From: an uncultured Eubacteriales bacterium
Lineage (GTDB): Bacteria; Bacillota; Clostridia; Christensenellales; Pumilibacteraceae
Length of the DNA: 64,000 bases
NCBI GenBank assembly: GCA_900543755.1
Contig: UQSP01000002.1
Coordinates: 1-64,000, forward strand
Reading direction: 5' to 3'
The translations under genes were made by a program, and so were the position numbers. Below, piece by piece: positions 43,305-53,396 of this stretch (positions are counted from its first letter, which is position 1; each line of letters starts with the position of its first letter). The notes under the pieces are model-generated. The model searched no databases, was not told the origin of the DNA, and was given only the letters and a program-made list of their open reading frames with translations.

Positions 43305-44418
43305 CGGCTCCTGCACGCGGCTTACCGCAAACGGCAACGGCGAAGTAAAATGTATCGTGCTTGCATACAGCTTTTCGGAAGCCAAACGCGGTCTTATGCC
43401 GTACGCGTCAAGCATAGTCAGAAGTTATCCCTTTATTTCGGCGTTCGGCGCTCAGGTAAACGTCCATAGATTACACGACCTTACAAGACTTCCTTTCGTA
43501 AAAGCGGTTGCGGCGCATACCACGGTTACGGCATTATCGGACGGATATGTTTTTCCGCCGCAAGGATATGTCCCCGGATACATACCGCATAAAGCCAAGT
43601 CGGGCCGCGGAATAAACGTTGCGGTTATCGATACCGGCGTAAAACCGCACCTTGATTTTACCATGCCGCAAAACAGACTTGTCAGGTTCGAAGATTTTTT
43701 ATCGGGCGCTAGTATGCCTTACGACGACAACGGTCACGGCACGGCAGTTTCGGGAATACTTCTCGGCAACGGTCTTGTTTCACACGGAGTTTATTGCGGA
43801 GCGGCACCCAAGGCAGGGCTTATATCGCTTAAAGCAATGAATAAAAAAGGCGAAGGCTCGGCGTTTCACATTCTGGAGGCAATGCAGTGGATTTTCGACA
43901 ACCGCGAAAAATATGCGATAAAAGTAGCGTGTATGTCATTCGGTACCGAACCTCTTGAGGAAAACGACCCGCTCGTGCTGGGGGCGGAGGCGCTTTGGCG
44001 CAGCGGAGTGGTAGTTGTAGCCAGCGCGGGCAATTCGGGTCCCAAAACCGATACCGTGACTTCGCCCGGCATTTGCCCCGAAATCATAACAGTGGGTGCG
44101 GCGGGTTTTCGCGGCAGGGAGGCGTATGTCCCCGATTTTTCCAGCCGCGGAAGAGAAGATGACGTAATTAAACCCGAGCTCATCGCGCCGGGGGTTGATA
44201 TAAATTGCTGTTCCAACGCCGACCACTATATGATTTTAAGCGGCACAAGCATGGCGGCGCCCGTGGTTGCAGGATATTGCGCGGATATTTTGTCCGTCCA
44301 TCCCGAGTATACGCCCGATAAAGTCAAGGAAATTTTAATCGAAAACGCCGTTAAAGTTTCCGCACCGCCGCTTTCGGCAGGTTACGGACTGGCGCGCCTG
44401 CCTGACGATTATGCTTAA
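43294..44418 (+). CDS. Cytosolic subtilisin-family serine protease
   Basis: The 374-residue S8 protease has an intact triad: Asp113 (VIDTGV), His148 (NGHGTAVSG) and Ser319 (GTSMAAP), plus the oxyanion Asn in SAGNSG. The first 95 residues look like a degenerate propeptide. There is no signal peptide or membrane helix, so it should act inside the cell, as the AprX/ISP types do. GTG 43294 is the start. It ends before a terminator. Confidence 0.9.
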   Translation: MECNGSCTRLTANGNGEVKCIVLAYSFSEAKRGLMPYASSIVRSYPFISAFGAQVNVHRLHDLTRLPFVKAVAAHTTVTALSDGYVFPPQGYVPGYIPHKAKSGRGINVAVIDTGVKPHLDFTMPQNRLVRFEDFLSGASMPYDDNGHGTAVSGILLGNGLVSHGVYCGAAPKAGLISLKAMNKKGEGSAFHILEAMQWIFDNREKYAIKVACMSFGTEPLEENDPLVLGAEALWRSGVVVVASAGNSGPKTDTVTSPGICPEIITVGAAGFRGREAYVPDFSSRGREDDVIKPELIAPGVDINCCSNADHYMILSGTSMAAPVVAGYCADILSVHPEYTPDKVKEILIENAVKVSAPPLSAGYGLARLPDDYA

Positions 44419-44472
44419 ACAAGCGATTAAATCTTAAAATTCGTTTCAAAAACCCGTAAATCCGAGTTCCGT

Positions 44473-44504
44473 AAAAAACCGTTTCATTCCGAATCGGTTT
44501 TTTG
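44473..44504 (+). terminator. Terminator of the subtilase gene
   Basis: AAAAAACCG and CGGTTTTTT form a short hairpin with a T-run. Confidence 0.75.
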
Positions 44505-44550
44505 CTTGCGCGCATAATGACTTATTCTTAAACTTGCGTCAAACGTTGAC

Positions 44551-44588
44551 AAAAAGCAGTCTTACTTCGATTCGGTAAAACTGCTTTA
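44551..44588 (-). terminator. Terminator of the cysteine desulfurase gene
   Basis: AAAGCAGT-TTAC pairs with GTAA-ACTGCTTT; on the minus strand it is followed by a T-run. It lies about 30 bases past the stop. Confidence 0.82.
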
Positions 44589-44619
44589 TGAATTTATTAT
44601 AAAAATTTCGCGGCGGTTT

Positions 44620-45759
44620 CTACTGCGCGGCGATTTCCCTTATCGCTTTAAGGAAGAATTTTACTTCGCCCGCCGTGTTGTCGCACCCCAGCGAAACCCT
44701 TACCGCTCCGCTTTTAAGCGTACCCATGGCTTCGTGAATGAGCGGCGCGCAATGCAGTCCCGCACGCACGCAAATATCGTATTCGGCGGCAAGAACGTCG
44801 CCTACGCTTTCCGACTTTGCTCCCGTTACGTTAAACGCGATTATGCCGCTTAAAGCATTGAGGGGCGAAAGAATTTTGATTCCGTCCGTATTTTCAAGCC
44901 CTTTTCTTAAAAGCATGGACAATTCGTTGACGGTTTCGCGGTTTTTCAGTTCGTTTTTTCTGCACCAGGAAATTGCCGCGCAAAGTCCCGCTATGGCAGG
45001 AGTGGGCAAAGTACCCGTTTCAAATCCTTCGGGAAAATCTGTCGGCTGACTAAGCCTAATAGACTCCGTTCCCGTGCCGCCGAATTTTATCGGCCGCAGG
45101 GATTTTCTCGCCCGTTCACCCACGGCAAGCACGCCCACGCCCTGAGGCGCATGCAAGCCTTTGTGCGGCGCAACCGCCATAAGGTCAATATTCGCGCTTT
45201 GCATGTCTATGTCAAGGTAGCCCGCGCTTTGTGCCGCGTCCACAAGAAAAATTATGTCCTTTTTTCGGCAGATTTTGCCTATTTCGGCAACGGGAGCAAT
45301 GGCGCCCGTAACGTTTGAAACGTGATTGACGATAACCAATCGCGTCTTTTCGTTTATAAGGCTTTCTATCGAATCCGCGGTTATTACTCCGTTTTTATCG
45401 GGCATCGCCACGGAAAGAGTTACTTTTCCTCTTGACTTAAGTTCGTACAACGGACGTAAAACGCTGTTATGCTCGAACGCCGTGGTGACTACGTGTCCGC
45501 CGTTCGTAAGAGTGCCCAAAACGGCAAGGTTAAGCGCACCCGAGCAGTTGTCCGTAAATATTATGCCGTCGCTGTCTTTAAGCCCTAAAAAGTTTGCGCA
45601 TTTTTCCCGCGCGGCAAAAACAAGAGCCGCGGCTTTTACTGCGGCGGGGTGACCGCTTCTTCCGGGATTGGCGCTTAAAAACTCAAGAGCGTTTTTCACG
45701 GCGTTTACTACGCAGGGCGGCTTGTAAAAAGAACTTGCAGAGTTATCCAGGTATATCAT
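44620..45759 (-). CDS. Cysteine desulfurase family aminotransferase (class V)
   Basis: The 379-residue PLP enzyme removes sulfur (or selenium) from cysteine as a bound persulfide. The PLP-binding region is APHKGLHAPQGVG and the active Cys is in RAGLHCAPLIHEAMGT. This matches the subgroup of desulfurase-family proteins often found beside DUF3343 and selenium-related genes, rather than IscS or SufS. A DUF3343 gene lies divergently 80 bases away. No scaffold protein gene is adjacent. Confidence 0.88.
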   Translation of the reverse strand: MIYLDNSASSFYKPPCVVNAVKNALEFLSANPGRSGHPAAVKAAALVFAAREKCANFLGLKDSDGIIFTDNCSGALNLAVLGTLTNGGHVVTTAFEHNSVLRPLYELKSRGKVTLSVAMPDKNGVITADSIESLINEKTRLVIVNHVSNVTGAIAPVAEIGKICRKKDIIFLVDAAQSAGYLDIDMQSANIDLMAVAPHKGLHAPQGVGVLAVGERARKSLRPIKFGGTGTESIRLSQPTDFPEGFETGTLPTPAIAGLCAAISWCRKNELKNRETVNELSMLLRKGLENTDGIKILSPLNALSGIIAFNVTGAKSESVGDVLAAEYDICVRAGLHCAPLIHEAMGTLKSGAVRVSLGCDNTAGEVKFFLKAIREIAAQ

Positions 45760-45840
45760 AAAATCTCACACCGATAATTTAAAATTAATATACTATATTA
45801 TACGAATGAAATCCGTGTAAATTACCAAAGGAAAATAATT

Positions 45841-46104
45841 ATGAACTATCTGATTTTTGCTTTCCGTTCCCGTGCGCAGTCCATGAAGTATTACAACGAG
45901 CTTAAGAAAACGGGCGTAAACTGCGCGCTTATTAATACTCCGAGGGAAATTTCCGTAGGGTGCGGCCTTTCCGTAAAAACGTCCGACGAGTCTTACGTCA
46001 CCGCAGTGGAGGTACTTAACCGTCTTTCGCTTAATACTTTTCTGGGCGCGTTTTCGGTCTCTCCGTCGGGTCGGGATAAAACCGTGCGCCGTCTGTTTTT
46101 TTAA
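45841..46104 (+). CDS. DUF3343 protein, putative S/Se carrier
   Basis: The 87-residue protein matches DUF3343: an FAFRSRAQSMKYYNEL start and an invariant cysteine in V-G-C-G-L-S-V. It resembles YedF/TusA-type sulfur carriers and may take persulfide or selenium from the neighbouring desulfurase-like enzyme. AAAGGAAA precedes the ATG. The function is inferred from the family and the divergent neighbour. Confidence 0.82.
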   Translation: MNYLIFAFRSRAQSMKYYNELKKTGVNCALINTPREISVGCGLSVKTSDESYVTAVEVLNRLSLNTFLGAFSVSPSGRDKTVRRLFF

Positions 46105-46182
46105 ACATAATCGCCTTCCGGCTTTACTTATCGGTTATTTCATGTTACAATAAGAAAAACTATAAGTAAACAGGGAGGGAAT

Positions 46183-47610
46183 ATGGAGGAAACGGCTGAA
46201 ACCAAAATAAAACTCAACGTTCCGCGGACAATTCTCGTGGGACTGGCTTTTTTTACTATAAGTATGTTCTGGCAGATTTACGACAGCCTTATGCCGCTGT
46301 TCTTGCGCGACTTCGGAATGGGCGCGACGCTCAGGGGCTTGATAATGGCGCTAGACAACGTGCTTGCCGTCGTGCTTCTGCCGTTCATGGGGATACTTTC
46401 CGACCGCTTTCCCGCAAAACTTCGCAGTAAGTTCGGCAGACGCATGCCGTTTATAGTAACGGGTTCCGTTCTGGCGGCGGCAACCTTTATGCTGGTCAAT
46501 TACGCCCACAATATAATGAATCTCGCGCTCATGCTTGCGTCCACGGCGTTCGTGCTTGTGTTCATGTGCCTTTACCGCTCGCCCGCCGTTGCGCTTATGC
46601 CCGACGTAACTCCGCGTCCGATAAGAAGCAACGCAAACGCCGTAATCAACATTATGGGTACCGTGGGCGGCGTAATTACGCTTATTTTAATGCAGTTTTT
46701 GCTTAAGACCGAGGAGCTTGCCAACGGCGAGCTTTATGTAACGGGCAACAACTGGGTGCTGGTTTCGATTATATCGGGACTGATGATTCTTGCGGCGATT
46801 GTGATGATTATCAAGGTGCGCGAAAATAAATTTGCCGAGGAAAGCCGCGCGATTATGGAAAAATACAAAATCGCGGACGAAGACGAAAAACCCGAAAAAA
46901 CCGAAAAACAGTCCGCGCTAAAGGTGCTGGGCTCGCTTACTAAAAGTCAGCTTAAAAGTCTTATCTTCATACTTTTGTCGGTTTTTTTGTGGTACATGGC
47001 TTATAACGCGCTTACCACTCATTTTTCGGTATTTTCCCTAAGCGTTCTGCAGGCAAAATTCACGTTGCCGCTGCTTGTCGCAAACGCGGCGGCGTTTCTG
47101 ATGTTTATCCCAAGCGTGGAGATAGGCAAGCGTATCGGGAGGAAAAAGACCGTTATGCTGGGCGTCGTCATGATGGCGGCGGGGCTTGCGTTCGCTACGG
47201 TTTTTCTGCTTGCAGGTGCAAGCGCGTCTGTGCTTAAAGTCATCATGTATCCCACGTTTATACTCGTGGGCGGCGGCTGGGCGACGATAAACGTACATTC
47301 CTATATCATGTGCGTTGAGCTTTCCACCGAAAGTACTACCGGTACTTATACGGGACTGTACTATGCGTTTACCATGACGGCGCAGATTATAACGCCTATT
47401 TTTGCAGGCCTTATCATGGATTACGTCGCGGTAATCGGACTTGTGCCGTATTCGCTGGTATTTGCCTGCCTTGCTTTTGTAACCATGATTTTCGTCCGCC
47501 ACGGAAACGCTTGCAAAGTCGTGGGAGTTAATGGCGAAAACGCTGCTTTGCCGACCGCGGAAGAAGCAGACGATAAAAAGGACGAAAACTCCGTAAATGA
47601 GGAAAAATAG
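46183..47610 (+). CDS. MFS transporter, SLC45-like
   Basis: The 475-residue protein has 12 helices. The opening RTILVGLAFFTISMFWQIYDSLMPLFLRDFG and GILSDRFPAKLRSKFGRRMP place it in the SLC45/GPH-like sugar transporter group. A central cytoplasmic loop (about 220-250) and the C-terminus are charged; the tail (NGENAALPTAEEADDKKDEN) is acidic. GGGAGGG precedes the ATG. TTTACT-17-TACAAT upstream is a plausible promoter. The sugar is unknown. Confidence 0.85.
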   Translation: MEETAETKIKLNVPRTILVGLAFFTISMFWQIYDSLMPLFLRDFGMGATLRGLIMALDNVLAVVLLPFMGILSDRFPAKLRSKFGRRMPFIVTGSVLAAATFMLVNYAHNIMNLALMLASTAFVLVFMCLYRSPAVALMPDVTPRPIRSNANAVINIMGTVGGVITLILMQFLLKTEELANGELYVTGNNWVLVSIISGLMILAAIVMIIKVRENKFAEESRAIMEKYKIADEDEKPEKTEKQSALKVLGSLTKSQLKSLIFILLSVFLWYMAYNALTTHFSVFSLSVLQAKFTLPLLVANAAAFLMFIPSVEIGKRIGRKKTVMLGVVMMAAGLAFATVFLLAGASASVLKVIMYPTFILVGGGWATINVHSYIMCVELSTESTTGTYTGLYYAFTMTAQIITPIFAGLIMDYVAVIGLVPYSLVFACLAFVTMIFVRHGNACKVVGVNGENAALPTAEEADDKKDENSVNEEK

Positions 47611-47641
47611 CCTGAAATAACGTTATTTCGATAAAAATAAG

Positions 47642-47670
47642 TGACAAACGCAATAGCCGTATGCTATAAT
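47642..47670 (+). promoter_or_regulatory. Promoter of nth, overlapping a terminator
   Basis: TGACAA (47642-47647) or GTGACA (47641-47646) with TATAAT (47665-47670). Transcription would begin near 47677, inside the left arm of the hairpin at 47671-47704. Confidence 0.65.
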
Positions 47671-47711
47671 AATTCGGTAAACTTTCAAAAAGGTTTGCCG
47701 AATTGTTTTTT
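47671..47711 (+). terminator. Terminator sharing sequence with the nth start region
   Basis: AATTCGGTAAAC pairs with GTTTGCCGAATT (one G-U pair), then a T-run. Transcripts reading through from the MFS gene can form the full 12-bp stem; those starting at the nth promoter lack part of the left arm. Confidence 0.75.
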
Positions 47712-47721
47712 TCAGGAACGA

Positions 47722-48366
47722 ATGAAATTGACGGACGCAGAAAAAATATTTGCACTGCTTGAAAAAGATTTTCCTAACGCGCATTGCGAACTTAATTATT
47801 CCACAACGTTCGAGCTTCTCGTCGCGGTTATTTTAAGCGCGCAGTGCACCGACAAACGCGTAAATCAGATAACTCCCGCGCTTTTTGAAAAGTATTCTTC
47901 ACCCCGCGACTTTGCTTCCGCGCCGCAAGAGGAGCTTGAAAAACTGATTTACAGTTGCGGCTTTTACCACAACAAAGCCAAAAACATTATCGCAGCCGCA
48001 AACGCCATCGTCAAAGATTACGGCGGTAAAGTCCCCGATACTTTCGACGGATTGCTCTCGCTTCCGGGAGTGGGGCGCAAAACCGCCAACGTGGTTTTTT
48101 CGGTGGGATACGGCGGGGACGGAATAGCCGTCGACACCCACGTTTTCCGCACCGCGCACAGGCTTAACCTTTCGGACGGCAAAACGCCTTTCGACGTAGA
48201 AAAGGATCTTATGAAAGCCGTGCCCGAAGGCATGCGCAACAGAGTGCACCATTTACTGATATTTCACGGCAGATACAGGTGTAAATCGCGCCAACCCGAT
48301 TGCGCGGATTGCCGCCTTAAGGAATATTGCAATTACTTTAAGAATAAAAACGAGGTCGAAAAATGA
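47722..48366 (+). CDS. nth: Endonuclease III
   Basis: The 214-residue bifunctional glycosylase removes oxidised pyrimidines. The HhH motif LPGVGRKTANV carries catalytic Lys120; Asp138 is in VDTH. A [4Fe-4S] cluster is held by Cys187, 194, 197 and 203. ATG 47722 with AGGAA was chosen over an upstream in-frame ATG inside the promoter. It overlaps the next gene by ATGA. Confidence 0.96.
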   Translation: MKLTDAEKIFALLEKDFPNAHCELNYSTTFELLVAVILSAQCTDKRVNQITPALFEKYSSPRDFASAPQEELEKLIYSCGFYHNKAKNIIAAANAIVKDYGGKVPDTFDGLLSLPGVGRKTANVVFSVGYGGDGIAVDTHVFRTAHRLNLSDGKTPFDVEKDLMKAVPEGMRNRVHHLLIFHGRYRCKSRQPDCADCRLKEYCNYFKNKNEVEK

Positions 48367-49190
48367 ACAAAATTCTGAAAAAGCGCACTCTTGCGCCCAA
48401 AGTGAACGAATACGTCGTGGAAGCGCCTGCGGTTGCAAAACACGCTCATCCCGGGCAGTTTATCATTCTCCGCGTGGACGAGGAGGGCGAGCGCATCCCC
48501 TTTACGATATGCGATTACGACAAGCAGGCGGGGACCGTCACTATTCTGGTGCAGGAAGTAGGCTATTCGACAATGAAACTTGCCGCCGTACCCGAGGGCG
48601 GGTATATCGCCGATTTTGTGGGACCGCTTGGTAAACCCACGGATTTGACCGAGTATAAAAACATCGTGCTTGTGGGCGGAGGAATCGGCAGTGCCGTCAT
48701 TTATCCTCAGGCAAAGCACCTTTTCGCGTCGGGCAATCCCGCAACCGTAATAGTAGGCGCCAGGAATAAAGAGCTTATCATGTACGAGGACGAATTCCGC
48801 GCGGCGGCAAAAAATCTGTTTATCGCAACGGACGACGGCAGTTACGGCGTTAAAGGCTTCGTCACCGACGTACTCAAAGACCTTCTCGATAAAGGCGGTA
48901 TAGATTGCGTCATGGCGGTGGGCCCCATGCCCATGATGCGCGCCGTGTCCGCGCTTACGTTGACTTACAATGTTAAAACCGTAGTCAGTATGAACCCCAT
49001 TATGGTGGACGGCACGGGAATGTGCGGCGGATGCAGGATTACGGTGGGCGGAAAAACCCGCTACGCCTGCGTAGACGGACCGGAATTCGACGGACACGAA
49101 ATCGATTGGCAGGAAGCGATGCAAAGGCTTTCCGCCTATCGCGAGCAGGAAAAGGAACACGTTTGCAGACTTACCGGAGAAAAAAGATAA
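48363..49190 (+). CDS. nfnA: NfnA-type ferredoxin-NADP reductase subunit alpha
   Basis: The 275-residue protein has an FNR-like FAD and NAD(P) fold (HPGQFIILRVDEEGERIP, GGIGSAV) and a C-terminal [2Fe-2S] motif (GTGMCGGCRI...YACVDGPEF). With NfnB it transfers electrons between NADH, NADPH and ferredoxin; it is also called sulfide dehydrogenase subunit. The next gene encodes NfnB two bases later. Confidence 0.9.
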   Translation: MNKILKKRTLAPKVNEYVVEAPAVAKHAHPGQFIILRVDEEGERIPFTICDYDKQAGTVTILVQEVGYSTMKLAAVPEGGYIADFVGPLGKPTDLTEYKNIVLVGGGIGSAVIYPQAKHLFASGNPATVIVGARNKELIMYEDEFRAAAKNLFIATDDGSYGVKGFVTDVLKDLLDKGGIDCVMAVGPMPMMRAVSALTLTYNVKTVVSMNPIMVDGTGMCGGCRITVGGKTRYACVDGPEFDGHEIDWQEAMQRLSAYREQEKEHVCRLTGEKR

Positions 49191-49192
49191 TC

Positions 49193-50581
49193 ATGGCTAT
49201 TGAAAAGAAAAACCGTAACAGTATTCCCGAGCAGGCACCCGAAGTAAGGGCGCATAATTTCGAAGAGGTCGCATTGGGCTTTGACGCGGCTCTCGCCCGC
49301 GACGAGGCGTCGAGATGCTTGAACTGCAAAAACGCACCGTGTATGAAAGGATGCCCCGTGGGCGTAAGAATCCCCGAATTTCTCGCGCTTGTCAAGGACG
49401 GAAAGTTCGAAGAAGCGGGCGACGTCATTAAATCCACAAACAGTCTTCCTTCCGTTTGCGGCAGAGTATGTCCGCAGGAAGAACAGTGCGAAAAAAACTG
49501 TATTCGCGCGCGTATAGACGGCGCGGTATCCATCGGCGGAGTGGAAAGATTTGTGGGCGACTTCATGCTGTCCTTGCCTCCGCGCAGTCATAAAATCGAA
49601 AAGACGGGTAAACGCGCGGCGATAGTGGGCAGCGGTCCCGCAGGACTTACCTGTGCGGCTCAGCTTGCGGCGGCGGGCGTGGACGTCACGGTTTACGAGG
49701 CGTTTCATAAAACGGGCGGCGTGCTTGTGTACGGCATACCCGAGTTCAGACTTCCCAAAAAACTCGTGGGTTCGGAAGTGGACAAGCTTAAAGAGCTGGG
49801 CGTAAAATTCGAGCTTAACACCGTAGTCGGCAAAACCGTCACGATTGAGGAACTTCAGGCGGAAAACGACGCCATTTTCATAGGAAGCGGCGCGGGACTT
49901 CCGATGTTTATGGGAATCCCGGGCGAAAACCTGAACGGCGTGCTTTCCGCCAACGAATATCTTACTCGAGTCAATCTTATGCGCGCATACGACGACAATT
50001 CGGCTACCCCCGTCATGCACGGGAAGAATGTGGTCGTGGTGGGCGCAGGTAACGTCGCAATGGACGCGGCGCGCACGGCGTTACGCATGGGCGCGGAATC
50101 CGTAAGCATCGTTTACCGCAGGGGCAGAGAGGAAATGCCCGCGAGAAAAGAGGAAATCCGCCACGCCGAACAGGAGGGGATAAAGTTCGTGCTTTTGTCC
50201 AATCCCGTCTGTTTCGAGGGCGAAAACGGCTGGGTTAACCGCATCAAATGCATTAAAATGGAACTGGGCGAGCCCGACGCAAGCGGACGCCGTTCCCCCG
50301 TTGAAGTCAAGGGCAGTGAGTTTTACATAGACGCGGATATGGTTATCGTAGCTTTGGGCACCAGCCCCAATCCGCTTATAAAAGACAGTTTCGATAAATT
50401 GCAAACGGCAAAAAAGGGCATACTTGTAGTGGACGAAAACATGATGACTTCCGTAGACGGCATCTATGCCGGCGGCGACGCCGTGACGGGAGCCGCAACC
50501 GTAATTCTCGCCATGGGCGCGGGAAGAAAAGCCGCCAAAGCCATCTTGGAAAGATTAGGGCTTAAAAACGGCAATAATTAA
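49193..50581 (+). CDS. nfnB: NfnB / glutamate synthase small subunit-like flavoprotein
   Basis: The 462-residue protein has an N-terminal iron-sulfur region (CLNCKNAPCMKGCPVG and CGRVCPQEEQCEKNC), a FAD-binding G-S-G-P-A-G and an NADPH-binding GAGNVAMDAAR. Pairing with NfnA indicates an Nfn-type transhydrogenase instead of GltD. ATG 49193 has GGAG upstream; earlier in-frame starts lie inside nfnA. Confidence 0.9.
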   Translation: MAIEKKNRNSIPEQAPEVRAHNFEEVALGFDAALARDEASRCLNCKNAPCMKGCPVGVRIPEFLALVKDGKFEEAGDVIKSTNSLPSVCGRVCPQEEQCEKNCIRARIDGAVSIGGVERFVGDFMLSLPPRSHKIEKTGKRAAIVGSGPAGLTCAAQLAAAGVDVTVYEAFHKTGGVLVYGIPEFRLPKKLVGSEVDKLKELGVKFELNTVVGKTVTIEELQAENDAIFIGSGAGLPMFMGIPGENLNGVLSANEYLTRVNLMRAYDDNSATPVMHGKNVVVVGAGNVAMDAARTALRMGAESVSIVYRRGREEMPARKEEIRHAEQEGIKFVLLSNPVCFEGENGWVNRIKCIKMELGEPDASGRRSPVEVKGSEFYIDADMVIVALGTSPNPLIKDSFDKLQTAKKGILVVDENMMTSVDGIYAGGDAVTGAATVILAMGAGRKAAKAILERLGLKNGNN

Positions 50582-51865
<1,284 letters not shown>

Positions 51866-51866
51866 T

Positions 51867-53000
51867 ATGCGTAAGACAGCCATTTTCGGCGGCAGTTTCG
51901 ACCCCCCGACCAACGCTCATTATGCTCTGGGGGTACAGTTAAGCCGCCGCTTCGACCGCGTAATAGTCGTTCCCGCATATATTTCCCCGTTCAAAAAAGC
52001 GGGGGCGGAGCTGGACGGCGCTCAAAGAATAAAGCTTTTGCGCGATATTTTTGCGCCTTTTCCAAACGTCGAAGTTTCCGACTGCGAAATCGCGGCAAAA
52101 GGGACAAGCTATTCCTACATGACCGCTCAGCGTTTTAAAGAGGAAGGAACGCAGCTTTATTTCGTCATCGGCAGCGACGGACTGGGCTCGCTCAATAAAT
52201 GGGCGCGCACCGACATTCTTAAAGAAACGGTAGAATTTTACGTTGTGGAAAGACCGTTTTTCCCCGTTAAAGAAGCTGAACTTATTGCCGCCCGCAAAAT
52301 TCTTAACGTCACCGTCGCCCCCTTTAAAGGCGAGGAGGGGTCAAGTTCTCTCTTGAAAGTCGCCGTAGCTTTCGGCAAAGAACGTGAAGTCGTGCCCGAT
52401 ACCGTTGCCGATTATATCGAGGAAAACGCGCTTTACCGCGATTACGATTACATCGTTTCCGCTTATCCGAGATTTAATCTTAAAAAGAGCCGGATTGACC
52501 ACGTTTACCGTACCGCAAAAGCTGCTATACTGCTGGCAAAGCTTAACGGCGCCGACACTGAAAAGACTATACGCGCGGCGCTTCTTCACGATATTGCAAA
52601 ATACCTTACGCGAGAAGACCTTGACAAAGAAGGAATAGAATTCACTCCTCAAATGCAGGCGTTGCCCGCTCCGTGCGTTCATCAGCTTACGGGCGCGGCG
52701 GTCGCAAAAAAGGTTTTCAACGAATGCGACGAGGTGATAGCGGCCATTTCCACCCACTGCACGGGCGGCAGAAACATGACTCTTTTGCAAAAAATAGTAT
52801 TTGCGGCAGATTATATCGAAGAGGGTCGCGACTTCGACGGACTTGACCGCATAAGACAGGCGGTTTACGACGATATCGATAAAGGAATAAAACTCATATA
52901 CGAAAATACCATAGCTTTTTTGCGTGCATCGGGACAGGAAGTGGCGCCTGCCACAATCGACGCATACGAATATTTAAAAAGCCATAAGGAGAAAATATGA
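51867..53000 (+). CDS. nadD: NadD-YqeK fusion (nicotinate-nucleotide adenylyltransferase plus HD hydrolase)
   Basis: The 377-residue protein joins two enzymes. Residues 1-190 are NadD, with GGSFDPPTNAH and the late S-S-x-L motif; it makes deamido-NAD. Residues about 200-377 are YqeK, an HD domain (LLHDIAK, and HQLTGA) that cleaves Ap4A in related proteins. In Bacillus these are separate neighbouring genes. ATG 51867 follows GTGGAG. It overlaps rsfS by ATGA. Confidence 0.93.
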   Translation: MRKTAIFGGSFDPPTNAHYALGVQLSRRFDRVIVVPAYISPFKKAGAELDGAQRIKLLRDIFAPFPNVEVSDCEIAAKGTSYSYMTAQRFKEEGTQLYFVIGSDGLGSLNKWARTDILKETVEFYVVERPFFPVKEAELIAARKILNVTVAPFKGEEGSSSLLKVAVAFGKEREVVPDTVADYIEENALYRDYDYIVSAYPRFNLKKSRIDHVYRTAKAAILLAKLNGADTEKTIRAALLHDIAKYLTREDLDKEGIEFTPQMQALPAPCVHQLTGAAVAKKVFNECDEVIAAISTHCTGGRNMTLLQKIVFAADYIEEGRDFDGLDRIRQAVYDDIDKGIKLIYENTIAFLRASGQEVAPATIDAYEYLKSHKEKI

Positions 53001-53371
53001 CAAACGTTGATTTAAATAAATTCGATCTTAACGCTCCCGGCGGACTGTCGGACGCGATTGCCGCGCTTCTGGACTCTAAAAAAGGCAAGGACGTCGTGAC
53101 GGTAAACCTTGAAGGAAAAACTATCATTGCCGATTACTTCGTTATAGCCTCCGCTTTTTCCACCACCGCGGTAAAAGCGCTTGCCGATTTCGTGGAGGAG
53201 GAGCTTTCCAAAAAGGGAATAGAGCCGCTTCACCGCGACGTTGACCAGAAATGGATTGCGCTCGATTACGGTTCGGTTATCGTGCACGTCTTTTACAAGG
53301 AACTTCGCGAGTTTTACGATATCGAACGTCTTTGGGCAGAGGGCGACAACATTAAAAAGTTTATCGACTGA
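52997..53371 (+). CDS. rsfS: Ribosomal silencing factor RsfS
   Basis: The 124-residue protein binds L14 and blocks subunit joining when nutrients are low. The ADYFVIASAFST and DVDQKWIALDYGSVIVHVF segments are conserved. It is coupled to the nadD-yqeK fusion, its usual position. Confidence 0.94.
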   Translation: MTNVDLNKFDLNAPGGLSDAIAALLDSKKGKDVVTVNLEGKTIIADYFVIASAFSTTAVKALADFVEEELSKKGIEPLHRDVDQKWIALDYGSVIVHVFYKELREFYDIERLWAEGDNIKKFID

Positions 53372-53396
53372 ACTAATCGGGTGAGGGGACGCAAGT

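Noticed and set aside
48333..50020. Minus-strand ORFs opposite nfnA and nfnB
   Set aside because: Shadows of well-supported coding genes.
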